Assembly: GCF_016342705.1 (NCBI RefSeq)
Contig: NZ_JAEINV010000005.1
Location: 62,001 to 126,000 of the forward strand
Origin: Lutibacter sp.
GTDB taxonomy: Bacteria; Bacteroidota; Bacteroidia; Flavobacteriales; Flavobacteriaceae
DNA length: 64,000 bases
Direction of reading: 5' to 3'
The notes below the pieces were generated by a model. That model saw only the letters and a program-made list of their open reading frames with translations, was not told the DNA's origin and made no database searches. Position numbers and translations under genes: made by a program. How positions within the stretch are numbered: position 1 is the stretch's first letter; each line of letters starts with the position of its first letter. Shown piece by piece: positions 8,979-18,520 of the stretch.

Positions 8979-11900
8979 ATGATGTTTAAAAAAAATATTT
9001 TGGTTTCTTTTTGGTTATTAGTTCCATTTTTATTTTTAAATAATATCTATTCAAGCACTCCTCCAACTTTAACCGCTGCTGGAAATCAGTATTATTGTCC
9101 TCAAAGTCAACAAAACATAGTTACAGATTTTAACATAACTAATCCAGATAATGCTGAAATTAAATCAATTTACATTCAAATCTCATCAGGGTATCAACGT
9201 GGTGAAGATATTTTAAAATTAAACGGAACTGTAGCGAATATAGCTGTATCTTCTTTTGATAGTCTTGAAGGGAAAATTGTGTTAACATGGGTTGGATCAG
9301 GAACTGCAAATTTATCTAGCCTAATTACTGCAGTAAAAAATATTGTTTTTCAAAGCAACTCTGCAACTCCAACAGGAACAAAAACTTTTTCAATAACCAT
9401 TGGAGAGGCAAACTACTTACCAACAACAAAGCACTACTATGAATATGTTCCATCACTAGGTATTACCTGGCAAAATGCTAAAACTGCTGCGGAATCCAGA
9501 AACTACTATGGTTTAAAAGGATATTTAGCTACTGTTACCACAATTGAAGAAGCAAAATTAACTGGCGAGCAAGCGTCAGGAGCGGGATGGATAGGTGGAA
9601 GTGACGTTGCAGTTGAAGGGACTTGGAGATGGATGACTGGGCCAGAAACTGGTAAATCATTTTGGATTGGAGGTGGAAACGGAACAACAGCAGGTACTGA
9701 TATTCCATTTGCTTTTTGGAATTCAAGCAACAATGAGCCTAATAATTTAGGGAATGAAGATTACGCGCACGTAACGGCACCAGGCATTGGAACTCCTGGA
9801 TCTTGGAATGATTTATCAAACATTGGAGGATCTTCTGGAGATTATCAACCAAAAGGCTATATTGTTGAATATGGAGGAACTCTAGGTGATCCAGTTTTAA
9901 ATATTTCAGCAAGTACAAAAATTTCTATAGCCGAAATAACTTCTTCATCTGGAGATATTGGTTGCGGAACAACTAAAGTTTCATTAACAGCTTCCTCTTC
10001 ATCTGGAAAAATTTTATGGTTTAGCTCATTAACTGGGGGAACTCCAATAGCTAGTGGTTATGTTTTTTCCCCAACTATTTCAACTACAACAACATATTAT
10101 GCTTTAGCCTCATCGGATGGAGTTTGCGAAAAAGGAACTAGAGTGCCAGTTGTTGCTACTATTTATCAAATACCAACAATTACCAATACAACCACCCAAT
10201 CAATTTGCCAAGTTGGCTCAGCATTCTTATCTGCCGCAGCTTCATCGGGAATTGTAAATTGGTATTCAAATTTAACTGGTGGATCTATTTTACATTTAGG
10301 AAATTCATTTACAACTCCAATAATAAATAGTACAACTACTTATTATGTTGATGCTACTGAAAATGGTTGTACTACTGCCCAACGCACACCCGTTACTGTA
10401 ACCGTTTTTAAAACAGATAAGCCTACTACTTCTTTACCTGAACAAACTTTTTGTTCATCAGAAAATGCTACTTTAAACAATCTCTCCATAAATGGGACTG
10501 ACATTTTATGGTATGCAACAGCTAATAGCACAATTCCTTTAAATAAAATACAATCTATCTTAAATAACACTTCGTATTTTGCAACACAAACTATAAACTC
10601 TTGTGAAAGTACTGAGCGCCTTGAAATTAAAGTTAAAATTTTTGAAACTCCAACTCCTCAAATAAATATACCAAAACTTAGTTTATGCGACTCCAACATT
10701 ACAGGAACCGATGTTGATGGCGAAGAAACTTTTGACCTAACTTTAAATAATACTTTTATTTTAAATGGAAAAAACACTACCGATTTTAACATTAGGTTTT
10801 ATAAAGATGCTGCATTAATACAACCAATAAATAATCCTACCAATTTTAAAAACACAAAAATTGGAAGCCCACAAACAATTTATTTCTTTATTGAAAATAA
10901 AAATTCACCTTCTTGCAACGCAACTGGATCATTTAAAATTGAAGTGAGTCCATTGCCAGTTTTAAAAAGCTCGCAAGTGATACTTGAGCAATGTGATGAT
11001 GATGAAAATAACGATGGGTTTAGTTCATTTAACCTTAACCAAGCTAATGAATTAATTTCAGCAAATTATAAAAATGAGCAGTTTGAGTTTTATAAAGATG
11101 CTGGCTTTACACAATTAATTACAAATCCGTTAGCTTATGAAAATCCAACTGTAATAAATAGTACTGTGTACGTTAAAATTAAAACCGTTTTTGGTTGTGA
11201 AAGGTTTGCAAGCATAAAATTAAAGGTTGGAGCAACCCAAATACCAAGTACTTTTCATTTAAATTATTATACTTGTGAAGATTTACCATCAACAAATCAA
11301 GATGGTAAAACCATTTTTAATTTTAGTGATGCAACTCAACAATTAATTGATACAAAAAGTATATTTTCTTCACAACTGGTTCGAATTTCATATTATGAAA
11401 GTTTAGAAAATGCGCTTTCTGAAATAAATGCTATACCAGATATTTCAAATTATAAAAACTCAACTCCTTGGGAGCAAAAAATATATATTAGGATTGATAG
11501 TGATGATGTGAATGCTTGTTTGGGGTTAAACCATGTAATTACGCTACATGTTGAGCCATTGCCAGTTGCAAACCCAGTAACTATTGATAGACAATGTGAT
11601 GATAATGATGATGGATTTTTCCCTTTTGACACCTCAAAAGTTGACGAAACGGTTAGAAACGGACAATCAAATATTACAGTAAATTATTTTGATGAAAATA
11701 ATAATTTACTTCCTAGCCCATTACCAAATCCTTTTTTAACCAAAAGTCAGACAATTACAATTAAAGTTGAAAATTCAACATCCTCCGTAAACCCAAGTTG
11801 TTCTGATGAAACAACTTTAGAGTTTATAGTAGATGTTTCACCAAAAATATACCCTGTTACAATTCCAGCGCTTTGTGATGATGGACTTGACACAACTGAT

Positions 11901-12866
11901 GGGTTTTCTTCTTTTGACACTTCAAACATAGAAGCTCAATTATTAGGAGCTCAAAATGGTATGAAAGTAACTTATACCAATGAAAATAATACAATTTTAC
12001 CAAGTCCATTGCCAAATCCATTTTTTTCAAACTCTCAAAAAATTACAGCGACAGTAACAAATAAATTAAATGAATTTTGCTCAATTTCGGCAGATTTAAA
12101 TTTTGTTGTAAATCCACTTCCAAGTTTTGAGGTAGAACCAGAACAAATAGTATGTTTAAATTTATTACCTAAAACTTTAGAAATTTACAATTCAAAAGAC
12201 AATTATACCTATGAATGGTTTGATGAACAAGGAAATACAATTGGGAACAGTAATGAAGTTTTAATAAATAAAGGAGGAACGTATACCGTTTTAGCAACTT
12301 CTAATTTAGGCTGTGTTTCCTTACCAAGATCTATACATGTTGAAGAATCTATTATTGCAGAAATTGACTTAAATGATATTGTAATTGTTGATGATTCCAA
12401 CAATAACACTATTACAATAAATACTAGCAATAACAATTTAGGTATAGGGAATTATGAATTTTCTTTAGATGATATTTTCGGATTTTATCAAGATGAACCT
12501 TATTTTGATAATGTTGAAGCTGGAATTCACACTATTTACATAAGAGATAAAAATAATTGTGGAATTGCTGCAATTGACGTTTCTGTTTTAGGTTTTCCAA
12601 AGTTTTTCACACCAAACAATGATGGTTATAATGATACTTGGGAAGTAAAGGGTGCAAATGTGTTGTTTTACCCAACTTCATCAATTCAAATTTTTGATAG
12701 ATTTGGAAAATTAATTACACAACTAAATGTTTCCAGCAATGGTTGGGATGGCAGTTATAAAGGTGAAATGCTTTCTTCAACAGATTATTGGTACTCTGTA
12801 CAACTCATTGATACGAGCGGAAATATTAGAGAAAAGCGTGGACACTTTAGTTTAATTAGAAAATAA
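8979..12866 (+). CDS. Giant T9SS-secreted protein with C-type lectin and Ig-like domains
   Basis: A 1295-residue secreted protein. A signal peptide ends near residue 28; residues about 150-300 form a C-type lectin-like domain (TWQNAKTAAESRN, WIGGSDVAVEGTWRW, NNEPNNLGNEDYAHV, GSWNDLS). Residues about 325-560 hold three Ig-like units marked by LWFSSLTGG, NWYSNLTGG and LWYATANS. Then come about five units opening with Cys-Asp-rich strings such as QCDDDENNDGFSSFN and LCDDGLDTTDGFSSFD. Residues 1206-1295 are the gliding-motility type (type B) T9SS sorting domain (FFTPNNDGYNDTW ... IFDRFGK). It is likely surface-displayed or released and involved in glycan binding or adhesion. MM start is ambiguous (8979 or 8982). 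Confidence 0.9.
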   Translation: MMFKKNILVSFWLLVPFLFLNNIYSSTPPTLTAAGNQYYCPQSQQNIVTDFNITNPDNAEIKSIYIQISSGYQRGEDILKLNGTVANIAVSSFDSLEGKIVLTWVGSGTANLSSLITAVKNIVFQSNSATPTGTKTFSITIGEANYLPTTKHYYEYVPSLGITWQNAKTAAESRNYYGLKGYLATVTTIEEAKLTGEQASGAGWIGGSDVAVEGTWRWMTGPETGKSFWIGGGNGTTAGTDIPFAFWNSSNNEPNNLGNEDYAHVTAPGIGTPGSWNDLSNIGGSSGDYQPKGYIVEYGGTLGDPVLNISASTKISIAEITSSSGDIGCGTTKVSLTASSSSGKILWFSSLTGGTPIASGYVFSPTISTTTTYYALASSDGVCEKGTRVPVVATIYQIPTITNTTTQSICQVGSAFLSAAASSGIVNWYSNLTGGSILHLGNSFTTPIINSTTTYYVDATENGCTTAQRTPVTVTVFKTDKPTTSLPEQTFCSSENATLNNLSINGTDILWYATANSTIPLNKIQSILNNTSYFATQTINSCESTERLEIKVKIFETPTPQINIPKLSLCDSNITGTDVDGEETFDLTLNNTFILNGKNTTDFNIRFYKDAALIQPINNPTNFKNTKIGSPQTIYFFIENKNSPSCNATGSFKIEVSPLPVLKSSQVILEQCDDDENNDGFSSFNLNQANELISANYKNEQFEFYKDAGFTQLITNPLAYENPTVINSTVYVKIKTVFGCERFASIKLKVGATQIPSTFHLNYYTCEDLPSTNQDGKTIFNFSDATQQLIDTKSIFSSQLVRISYYESLENALSEINAIPDISNYKNSTPWEQKIYIRIDSDDVNACLGLNHVITLHVEPLPVANPVTIDRQCDDNDDGFFPFDTSKVDETVRNGQSNITVNYFDENNNLLPSPLPNPFLTKSQTITIKVENSTSSVNPSCSDETTLEFIVDVSPKIYPVTIPALCDDGLDTTDGFSSFDTSNIEAQLLGAQNGMKVTYTNENNTILPSPLPNPFFSNSQKITATVTNKLNEFCSISADLNFVVNPLPSFEVEPEQIVCLNLLPKTLEIYNSKDNYTYEWFDEQGNTIGNSNEVLINKGGTYTVLATSNLGCVSLPRSIHVEESIIAEIDLNDIVIVDDSNNNTITINTSNNNLGIGNYEFSLDDIFGFYQDEPYFDNVEAGIHTIYIRDKNNCGIAAIDVSVLGFPKFFTPNNDGYNDTWEVKGANVLFYPTSSIQIFDRFGKLITQLNVSSNGWDGSYKGEMLSSTDYWYSVQLIDTSGNIREKRGHFSLIRK

Positions 12867-12874
12867 AAAAATTA

Positions 12875-13678
12875 TTAAAATAACTCTTTTAATAGTTTAG
12901 CAACGCCGTCATTTTTATTAGTGTCGGTAATTTTATTGGCTACTTTTAAAACTTCGTCATTCGCATTTGAGACAGCCACACCTAAACCTACAGCTTTCAA
13001 CATTTCAATATCATTATAATTATCACCAAAAGCAATTACATTTTCCATAGATAATTGTGGATAAATTTTACGTAATAATACTTCAATAGCTGTTTTTTTT
13101 GAAATAGATTTATGAGAAATTTCTATATACGTTTCTTTTGATCTGTAAAGCATAATTTCTTCTGAAAACTCATTCTCTAATGTTTTATACAGTACATCAA
13201 TTTCATTTTCATCACCCATACACATAATTTTATGAGCTCCTTTTCCTTCATTTTTCCAAGTGTTTAAAACATCAATATGCGATTTTATTGTTGGCGTAAC
13301 TTTGGTGTTATTTTCTTCTCTTTTCGCCCAATAATCCATTGATTGAACATACCATTCATCTGCATGAAATAAACTTAAATGAATATTGGTATTTGCACAT
13401 TTATTGATGGTGGCTTCTAACACCGAATTATTAATAAAAGTTGAATGTAAAATTTTGTCACCATCTAAAATCAAACCTCCATTATAAGCAATTAAAGGTG
13501 TTGAAATATTCCCAAATTGATGTTGTAAATGACGCATTCCTTTTGGCATTCGCGATGAAATTAGCACAAACGGAATTGGCGAAATTCGTTTTACTTGAGC
13601 AATAGTAAGATCAGATAATTCTCTATCTTTATTTAAAAGCGTCCCGTCAATATCTGTACAAACTAATTGGTATTTCAT
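12875..13678 (-). CDS. Cof-type HAD-IIB family phosphatase
   Basis: A 267-residue HAD-superfamily hydrolase of the Cof/YbiV-like IIB group. Motif I is CTDIDGTLLN with catalytic D8 and D10, motif II is FVLISSR, and motif IV is FGDNYNDIEML near the C-terminus followed by GVAVSNANDEV. The C2-type cap lies between about residues 85 and 185. These enzymes dephosphorylate sugar phosphates, nucleotides or pyridoxal phosphate with broad specificity; nothing here fixes the substrate. It converges with the T9SS gene 8 bases away and stands alone. Confidence 0.9.
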   Translation of the reverse strand: MKYQLVCTDIDGTLLNKDRELSDLTIAQVKRISPIPFVLISSRMPKGMRHLQHQFGNISTPLIAYNGGLILDGDKILHSTFINNSVLEATINKCANTNIHLSLFHADEWYVQSMDYWAKREENNTKVTPTIKSHIDVLNTWKNEGKGAHKIMCMGDENEIDVLYKTLENEFSEEIMLYRSKETYIEISHKSISKKTAIEVLLRKIYPQLSMENVIAFGDNYNDIEMLKAVGLGVAVSNANDEVLKVANKITDTNKNDGVAKLLKELF

Positions 13679-13766
13679 AATAAAAATTTAGCCGCAAAAA
13701 TAAGGAATTCAAATAAGAATCCTTTTTATAAGTGCTTAAGTTTTTAGTACTTTTACAAAAAAACAA

Positions 13767-14012
13767 ATGAACGCAACAGATTGGTTAGGTTTTATTGGAG
13801 TTGCTTTAATTTTAATGGCATATTTTTTAAATGAAATTGGTAAAATTTCTAATAAAAATATAGCTTTTATTCTATTAAATTTAATAGGTTCTTCTCTTGC
13901 TTGTTTAGCTTCTGTTTTAATAAATTATGTGCCATTTATAATTTTAGAAGCAGCTTGGGCTGTAGTTTCAGCAATATCATTATATAAATATTACAAGCCG
14001 GTAAAAGTATAA
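13767..14012 (+). CDS. CBU_0592-like small membrane protein
   Basis: An 81-residue protein made of three hydrophobic segments (about residues 5-20, 32-50 and 55-75) with the family pattern DWLGFIGVALILMAYFLNE and a second-half WAVVSAISLYKYY. It matches the CBU_0592 family of small membrane proteins, whose role is unknown. A -7-like box (TACTTTTA, 13747-13754) precedes it. Its stop is immediately followed by the stop of the convergent NYN gene with no gap. Confidence 0.75.
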   Translation: MNATDWLGFIGVALILMAYFLNEIGKISNKNIAFILLNLIGSSLACLASVLINYVPFIILEAAWAVVSAISLYKYYKPVKV

Positions 14013-14741
14013 TTATTTATTTTTTACATAAATTAATTTAAATCTGCCACTTGTTTTATCGCGCTCTTCAATTTCAAACTTTTTTAAAGATTTAAACAAT
14101 TGCGTTAATTTTTCAAAACCAAAATTACGCGCATCAAAATTGGGTTGTTTTTTTAATATTAATGAACCAACATCGCCCATAAACGCCCAGCCATCATCAT
14201 CTGCTGCATCATCTACAGAATTTCTTAATAAACGAATTACTTTTGGTGTGATTTTATCTAAATTTTCTTTCTTATGAGTTTTCTTACCATCTTGACTTTC
14301 TTCCTCCTTTGCTAAAATTTCCAAATAAATAAATTTATCGCACGCCACAATAAATGGTTCCGGTGTTTTCTTTTCACCAATTCCGTACACAACAACGCCT
14401 GCTTCACGCAAACGCATAGCTAACTTGGTAAAATCACTATCCGATGAAACCAAACAAAAACCATTCACTTTTTCTGAATATAAAATATCCATAGCGTCAA
14501 TAATCATTGCGGAATCTGTAGCGTTTTTACCTGTTGTATAACTATATTGTTGAATTGGATTGATGGCATTTTCTAACAAAAGAGTTTTCCATTTTGCCAA
14601 TTGAGGTTTGGTCCAATCTCCATAAATTCTTTTTATGGTTGGTGTTCCATATTTGGTAATTTCCTCCATCATTTCTTTAATGTATTTTGAAGGAATGTTA
14701 TCACCGTCTATTAGTACTGCTAATTTTGTGTCTTTTATCAT
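14013..14741 (-). CDS. NYN nuclease-fold protein with C-terminal OST-HTH/LOTUS domain
   Basis: A 242-residue LabA/DUF88-like protein. Residues about 5-145 are a NYN (PIN-like) nuclease domain with its acidic residues in LIDGDNIP, NATDSAMIIDAMD and LVSSDSDFTKLA, so an RNase active site looks intact. A Lys/Glu linker (about 148-162) leads to a winged-helix OST-HTH/LOTUS domain (about 163-240), recognisable from GWAFMGDVGSLI and FGFEKLTQLFKSL. LOTUS domains bind RNA, often G-rich or structured, so this is probably an RNA-turnover enzyme. It is monocistronic. The exact target is unknown. Confidence 0.85.
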   Translation of the reverse strand: MIKDTKLAVLIDGDNIPSKYIKEMMEEITKYGTPTIKRIYGDWTKPQLAKWKTLLLENAINPIQQYSYTTGKNATDSAMIIDAMDILYSEKVNGFCLVSSDSDFTKLAMRLREAGVVVYGIGEKKTPEPFIVACDKFIYLEILAKEEESQDGKKTHKKENLDKITPKVIRLLRNSVDDAADDDGWAFMGDVGSLILKKQPNFDARNFGFEKLTQLFKSLKKFEIEERDKTSGRFKLIYVKNK

Positions 14742-14821
14742 AATTTATAAAGGTACTGAAAATTAGAATTACTTAAAAATTCATTTTAAATATTGCAGTA
14801 ACAAAAATAAAAAGTTTATTG

Positions 14822-14829
14822 TATTTTTG
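14822..14829 (+). promoter_or_regulatory. -7 box (TATTTTTG) of the 14860 MscS gene
   Basis: Exact TAnnTTTG match 30 bases before the ATG; a start near 14834 would give a leader of about 26 bases. Confidence 0.5.
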
Positions 14830-14859
14830 ACTAATTGAGTTAAATTCAATTATTTTTCT

Positions 14860-15720
14860 ATGAAAAGTATATTAAAAGCTATTAAAGAATTCTTAGAATT
14901 AGAAATTATTAGCATTGGTAATTATAAAATAATGGTGCATACTATTGTGCTAATTATTGCTATTTTTATTTTTACAAAAATTGCTCTTTGGATAATTAAA
15001 CAAGCGCTTAACCGCCAACAAAGAAAAAATAATTTAGATTCTGGTAATACATATGCTATATTTCAAATTATTAAATATCTTATTTGGGTAATAGCTTTTG
15101 GCTTTATATTAGAAGCTATTGGTATTAAAGTTACAGTTTTAATTGCTGGTTCTGCTGCGCTTTTGGTGGGTGTTGGTTTGGGTTTACAGCAAACTTTTAA
15201 TGATATAATTTCGGGAATTATTTTACTTTCTGAACGCTCCATAAAAATTGATGATATTTTAGAAATTGATGGTGATATTCTTAAAATTCAAGAAATTGGA
15301 TTACGAACTTCAAAAGGGTTAAATAGAGACGAAATTTCTATTATTATTCCAAATTCATTAATTACCACTAACAAGGTGATTAACTGGAGTCACCAATCTA
15401 GACAAACACGTTTTAAAATTAACGTTGGTGTTGCCTATGGAAGCGATGTAGATTTGGTTGAAAAAGTTTTAACAGAAAGTGCATGGGAACATCCTGAAGT
15501 TTCGGACAAAAATTTAATTAATGTACGTTTTTTAGATTTTGGAGATTCATGTTTACAATTTCAAGTCATATTTTTTAGTAAAAATATCTTTAGAATTGAA
15601 CGTGTAAAAAGTGATATTAGAAAAGTAATCAATAAAAAATTTATTGAAAATAATATTACAATTCCTTTTCCTCAAATGGATTTACATTTTAAAACAAATT
15701 TTTCAGATGCTAACAAATAA
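14860..15720 (+). CDS. MscS-type mechanosensitive ion channel (second)
   Basis: A 286-residue MscS channel with TM segments at about residues 25-45 and 66-85, the pore helix AGSAALLVGVGLGLQQTFND (about 97-116) followed by FNDIISGIILLSERSIKIDD and the beta and alpha/beta cytoplasmic domains. The Gln-Gln-Thr-Phe-Asn pore exit and PFPQMDLH C-terminus are typical of the widespread short MscS class. It is not closely similar to the copy at 6478. The downstream ATP-grasp gene begins 18 bases after its stop. Confidence 0.9.
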   Translation: MKSILKAIKEFLELEIISIGNYKIMVHTIVLIIAIFIFTKIALWIIKQALNRQQRKNNLDSGNTYAIFQIIKYLIWVIAFGFILEAIGIKVTVLIAGSAALLVGVGLGLQQTFNDIISGIILLSERSIKIDDILEIDGDILKIQEIGLRTSKGLNRDEISIIIPNSLITTNKVINWSHQSRQTRFKINVGVAYGSDVDLVEKVLTESAWEHPEVSDKNLINVRFLDFGDSCLQFQVIFFSKNIFRIERVKSDIRKVINKKFIENNITIPFPQMDLHFKTNFSDANK

Positions 15721-15738
15721 ACAAAACATCACTTATAA

Positions 15739-16908
15739 ATGATACTTATAGACCAGCCTTTTGCTTCAGATTTTTTAGTGAAAACTATTAAAGAAAATCA
15801 ATTTCCTATTATTGCAACTGAGGTTGCAAAATCTATGATTAGCGATGAATCGTTAAACTGGATTTCAGAAGAGAAAGCTATTCAACAATATACACAGAAC
15901 GATAAAACTCGTATTTATTCCAATTCGGAAAATGCCATAAATTGGATTGAAAAACATTTAAAAAACACTGAATTACCTCAAAAAATCCAGCTATTTAAAA
16001 ACAAAATAACGTTTAGAGAATTAATAAAAGATGCTTTTCCTGAATACTTTTTTAAAGGAATTCCGCTAGAAAAATTAAAATATTTTCCGGTTTCTGAATT
16101 AAAATTTCCTTTAATTATAAAACCGGCAGTTGGTTTTTTTAGCTTAGCGGTTCATAAAATTGATAACATTGAAGAGTGGCTTGCAATTATAAATACTATT
16201 GAAACTGAAGTTGAAACTTTTAAAGATATGTATCCGAAAGAAGTGGTTGATGTTTCCGATTTTATAATTGAAGAATATATTGAAGGCGAAGAATATGCCG
16301 TTGATTGCTATTTTGACAACCAAGGAAAAGTGGTAGTTTTAAATATTTTGCATCATATTTTTTCATCTTCAAAAGATGTAAGCGACAGAGTTTACACAAC
16401 TTCAAAAGAAATTTTAAATCGTTATTTATCTATAATTGAAACCTTTTTACAAATAGTTGGAAATAAAGCTCAGTTAAAAAACTTTCCAATGCACGTTGAA
16501 GTTAGAATTGATTCACAAGGAAAAATTACTCCAATTGAAATAAATCCTCTACGTTTTGGCGGTTGGTGTACAACTGGAGACATTTCTTGGTTTGCTTTTG
16601 GAATTAATTCTTATGAATATTTTTTAAATGGAAAAACCCCCAACTGGAACGAAATTTTTAAAAATAATGCCAACAAACTATACAGTTTAATTGTGCTGGA
16701 TAATAATTCTGGAATTGATGGAAATACAATTAAATCATTTAATTATAATTTGCTACTAAAAGACTTTGAAAAACCTTTGGAAATTAGAAAAGTAAACTAC
16801 AAAAAATACGGAGTATTTGGTTTTTTATTTACCGAAACCAGTGTTGGAAATGAACAGGAATTAAACACTATACTAACCTCCAAATTAACAAATTATATAG
16901 AAAAATAA
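15739..16908 (+). CDS. ATP-grasp domain protein, substrate unknown
   Basis: A 389-residue ATP-grasp carboxylate-amine ligase-type protein. ATP-binding features are the FPLIIKPAVGFFS lysine strand (about residues 118-130), the EEYIEGEEYAVDCYF segment, and the Mg-binding end MHVEVRIDSQGKITPIEINP with RFGGW after it. The N-terminal 100 residues resemble a preATP-grasp domain. Such enzymes join an amino group to an activated carboxylate; some make peptides or modify amino acids. No cluster partner fixes the substrate. It lies in a run MscS, ATP-grasp, histidine kinase, GNAT with gaps of 18, 63 and 13 bases, though a promoter precedes the kinase. Confidence 0.82.
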   Translation: MILIDQPFASDFLVKTIKENQFPIIATEVAKSMISDESLNWISEEKAIQQYTQNDKTRIYSNSENAINWIEKHLKNTELPQKIQLFKNKITFRELIKDAFPEYFFKGIPLEKLKYFPVSELKFPLIIKPAVGFFSLAVHKIDNIEEWLAIINTIETEVETFKDMYPKEVVDVSDFIIEEYIEGEEYAVDCYFDNQGKVVVLNILHHIFSSSKDVSDRVYTTSKEILNRYLSIIETFLQIVGNKAQLKNFPMHVEVRIDSQGKITPIEINPLRFGGWCTTGDISWFAFGINSYEYFLNGKTPNWNEIFKNNANKLYSLIVLDNNSGIDGNTIKSFNYNLLLKDFEKPLEIRKVNYKKYGVFGFLFTETSVGNEQELNTILTSKLTNYIEK

Positions 16909-16934
16909 ACACCTTTTAAATAGAAAATTCTATA

Positions 16935-16942
16935 TATATTTG
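16935..16942 (+). promoter_or_regulatory. -7 box (TATATTTG) of the histidine kinase gene
   Basis: Exact TAnnTTTG. A transcript starting near 16947 excludes the GTG at 16942 as start codon and supports the ATG at 16972. Confidence 0.55.
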
Positions 16943-16971
16943 TGAATATTTTGATAAATTACCCCAAACAA

Positions 16972-18039
16972 ATGTTCGAATTCGGATTAAAAATTGAAAA
17001 CAAGATTTTAATAACCTGTATTTCATTTATTACATTATCCTGTATTGGGTTATTAGATTACTATACAGGTTCAGAAGTTTCCGTTTTATTAGCCTATTTA
17101 ATCCCTATTCTATTAATTTCTTTTCATAATAAGTCTGAAAAAACCTTACTTATAATTAATGCATTTTTCGCTGCAACTATTTGGTTTACTGTAGATTACA
17201 CAACTATAAATTATTCAAACCTATTCAATCCAATATGGAATGCTTTTGTCCGTTTCATCGTTTTTATGATTATTGGAATGCTAGTACTTAATTTAAAAGA
17301 AAAATATAAAAGTGTTTTAAAATTAAATGAAGATTTAAAACTTATAAATGAAGAAAAAAACAAATTTATAGGTGTTGCAGCACACGATTTAAGAAACCCT
17401 ATTGGTGCAATTTATTCATTTTCAGATTTAATTATAGAAAATTATTCCGAAAAAATAGATGTTAAAGGAATGAAAATGATGAATCATATTAAAAGTTTAA
17501 GCAGCAATTCACTTAAATTATTAGAAGATTTATTAGATGTTTCTAAAATTGAATCTGGAACAATTAAACTTCAATTAAAAAAAGAAAACTACATAGATTT
17601 TATCACTAAATATATGTATTTCAATTTATTAGTTGCAAAAAAGAAAGATATTAATATTCGATTAGAAACGAATGATAATGAATTATTCTTTCCATTTGAC
17701 GAACATTATTTAAGCGAAGTAATTAATAATTTATTAACCAACGCTATAAAATTTTCTTATCCAAAAAGTGAAATAATTATAAAAATATCAACTTCAAAAA
17801 GCGTTGTAAAAACTGAAATTATTGACCAAGGACAAGGAATTCCTGTTGAAGAGCAAACAAAACTTTTTAATTATTTTCAAAAAACAAGCGTACAACCAAC
17901 AAATGGCGAAACTAGCACTGGACTTGGGTTGGCAATTGCTAAAAAAATTATATCTGAACACAAAGGAACCATTGGAGTAATTAGCGAAATAAATAAAGGT
18001 GCTACTTTTTATTTTGAATTACCTTTAAAGTACGCTTAA
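16972..18039 (+). CDS. Membrane sensor histidine kinase (orphan)
   Basis: A 355-residue kinase. Four membrane segments occupy about residues 10-105 with very short outside loops, so sensing is probably within the membrane. A short coiled linker leads to the HisKA helix with phospho-acceptor H138 (AAHDLRNPIGA), then the ATPase domain with N box NLLTNAIKFS, G1 DQGQGIP and G2 STGLGLAIAKK. No response regulator lies nearby. The ATG at 16972 is chosen over an in-frame GTG at 16942, which overlaps the -7 box. The GNAT gene follows 13 bases later. Confidence 0.88.
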   Translation: MFEFGLKIENKILITCISFITLSCIGLLDYYTGSEVSVLLAYLIPILLISFHNKSEKTLLIINAFFAATIWFTVDYTTINYSNLFNPIWNAFVRFIVFMIIGMLVLNLKEKYKSVLKLNEDLKLINEEKNKFIGVAAHDLRNPIGAIYSFSDLIIENYSEKIDVKGMKMMNHIKSLSSNSLKLLEDLLDVSKIESGTIKLQLKKENYIDFITKYMYFNLLVAKKKDINIRLETNDNELFFPFDEHYLSEVINNLLTNAIKFSYPKSEIIIKISTSKSVVKTEIIDQGQGIPVEEQTKLFNYFQKTSVQPTNGETSTGLGLAIAKKIISEHKGTIGVISEINKGATFYFELPLKYA

Positions 18040-18052
18040 AAACAATTTTTTT

Positions 18053-18505
18053 ATGATTGAATTCATTAGAACCGACTCGAAAAATTCCGATTTTAAACAA
18101 TTGGTAAAATTATTAGATGCTGCTTTAAAAATTAGTGATGGTGAAGACCACGCTTTTTATGATCAATTTAATAAAATTGACGCTTTAAAAAATGTAGTTG
18201 TTGCTTATAAAAATAATGTAGCAATAGGTTGTGGAGCCTTTAAAAATCACCCAAACAATACTGTTGAAATTAAAAGAATGTATGTTGCTGTTAATGGAAG
18301 AAGATTAGGAATTGCATCAAAAATATTAACTGAATTAGAACATTGGGCAAAAGAATTAGGCGCTACAAAATGCATTCTTGAAACTGGAAAAAAACAACCA
18401 GAAGCCATTGAATTATATAAAAAATGCGACTATAAAATAACCGCAAATTTTGGCTTTTATGAAAATGTGGAGAATAGTGTTTGTTTTGAAAAATTAATTG
18501 GATAA
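18053..18505 (+). CDS. GNAT family N-acetyltransferase
   Basis: A 150-residue GCN5-related acetyltransferase. The acetyl-CoA binding motif A is IKRMYVAVNGRRLGIASKIL (about residues 73-92; the R-R-x-G-x-A turn), motif B is the ATKCILETGKKQPEAIELYK segment, and the FYENVENSVCFEK end is a usual GNAT C-terminus. Substrate unknown; small-molecule amines are as likely as proteins. Cotranscription with the upstream kinase is likely given the 13-base gap. Confidence 0.85.
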   Translation: MIEFIRTDSKNSDFKQLVKLLDAALKISDGEDHAFYDQFNKIDALKNVVVAYKNNVAIGCGAFKNHPNNTVEIKRMYVAVNGRRLGIASKILTELEHWAKELGATKCILETGKKQPEAIELYKKCDYKITANFGFYENVENSVCFEKLIG

Positions 18506-18520
18506 TTCCCTAATCACTCT

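Noticed and set aside
9506-9733. Minus-strand frame inside the T9SS lectin gene
   Set aside because: Pro/Ser/Val-rich shadow of the lectin-domain codons with no start signal or neighbour.
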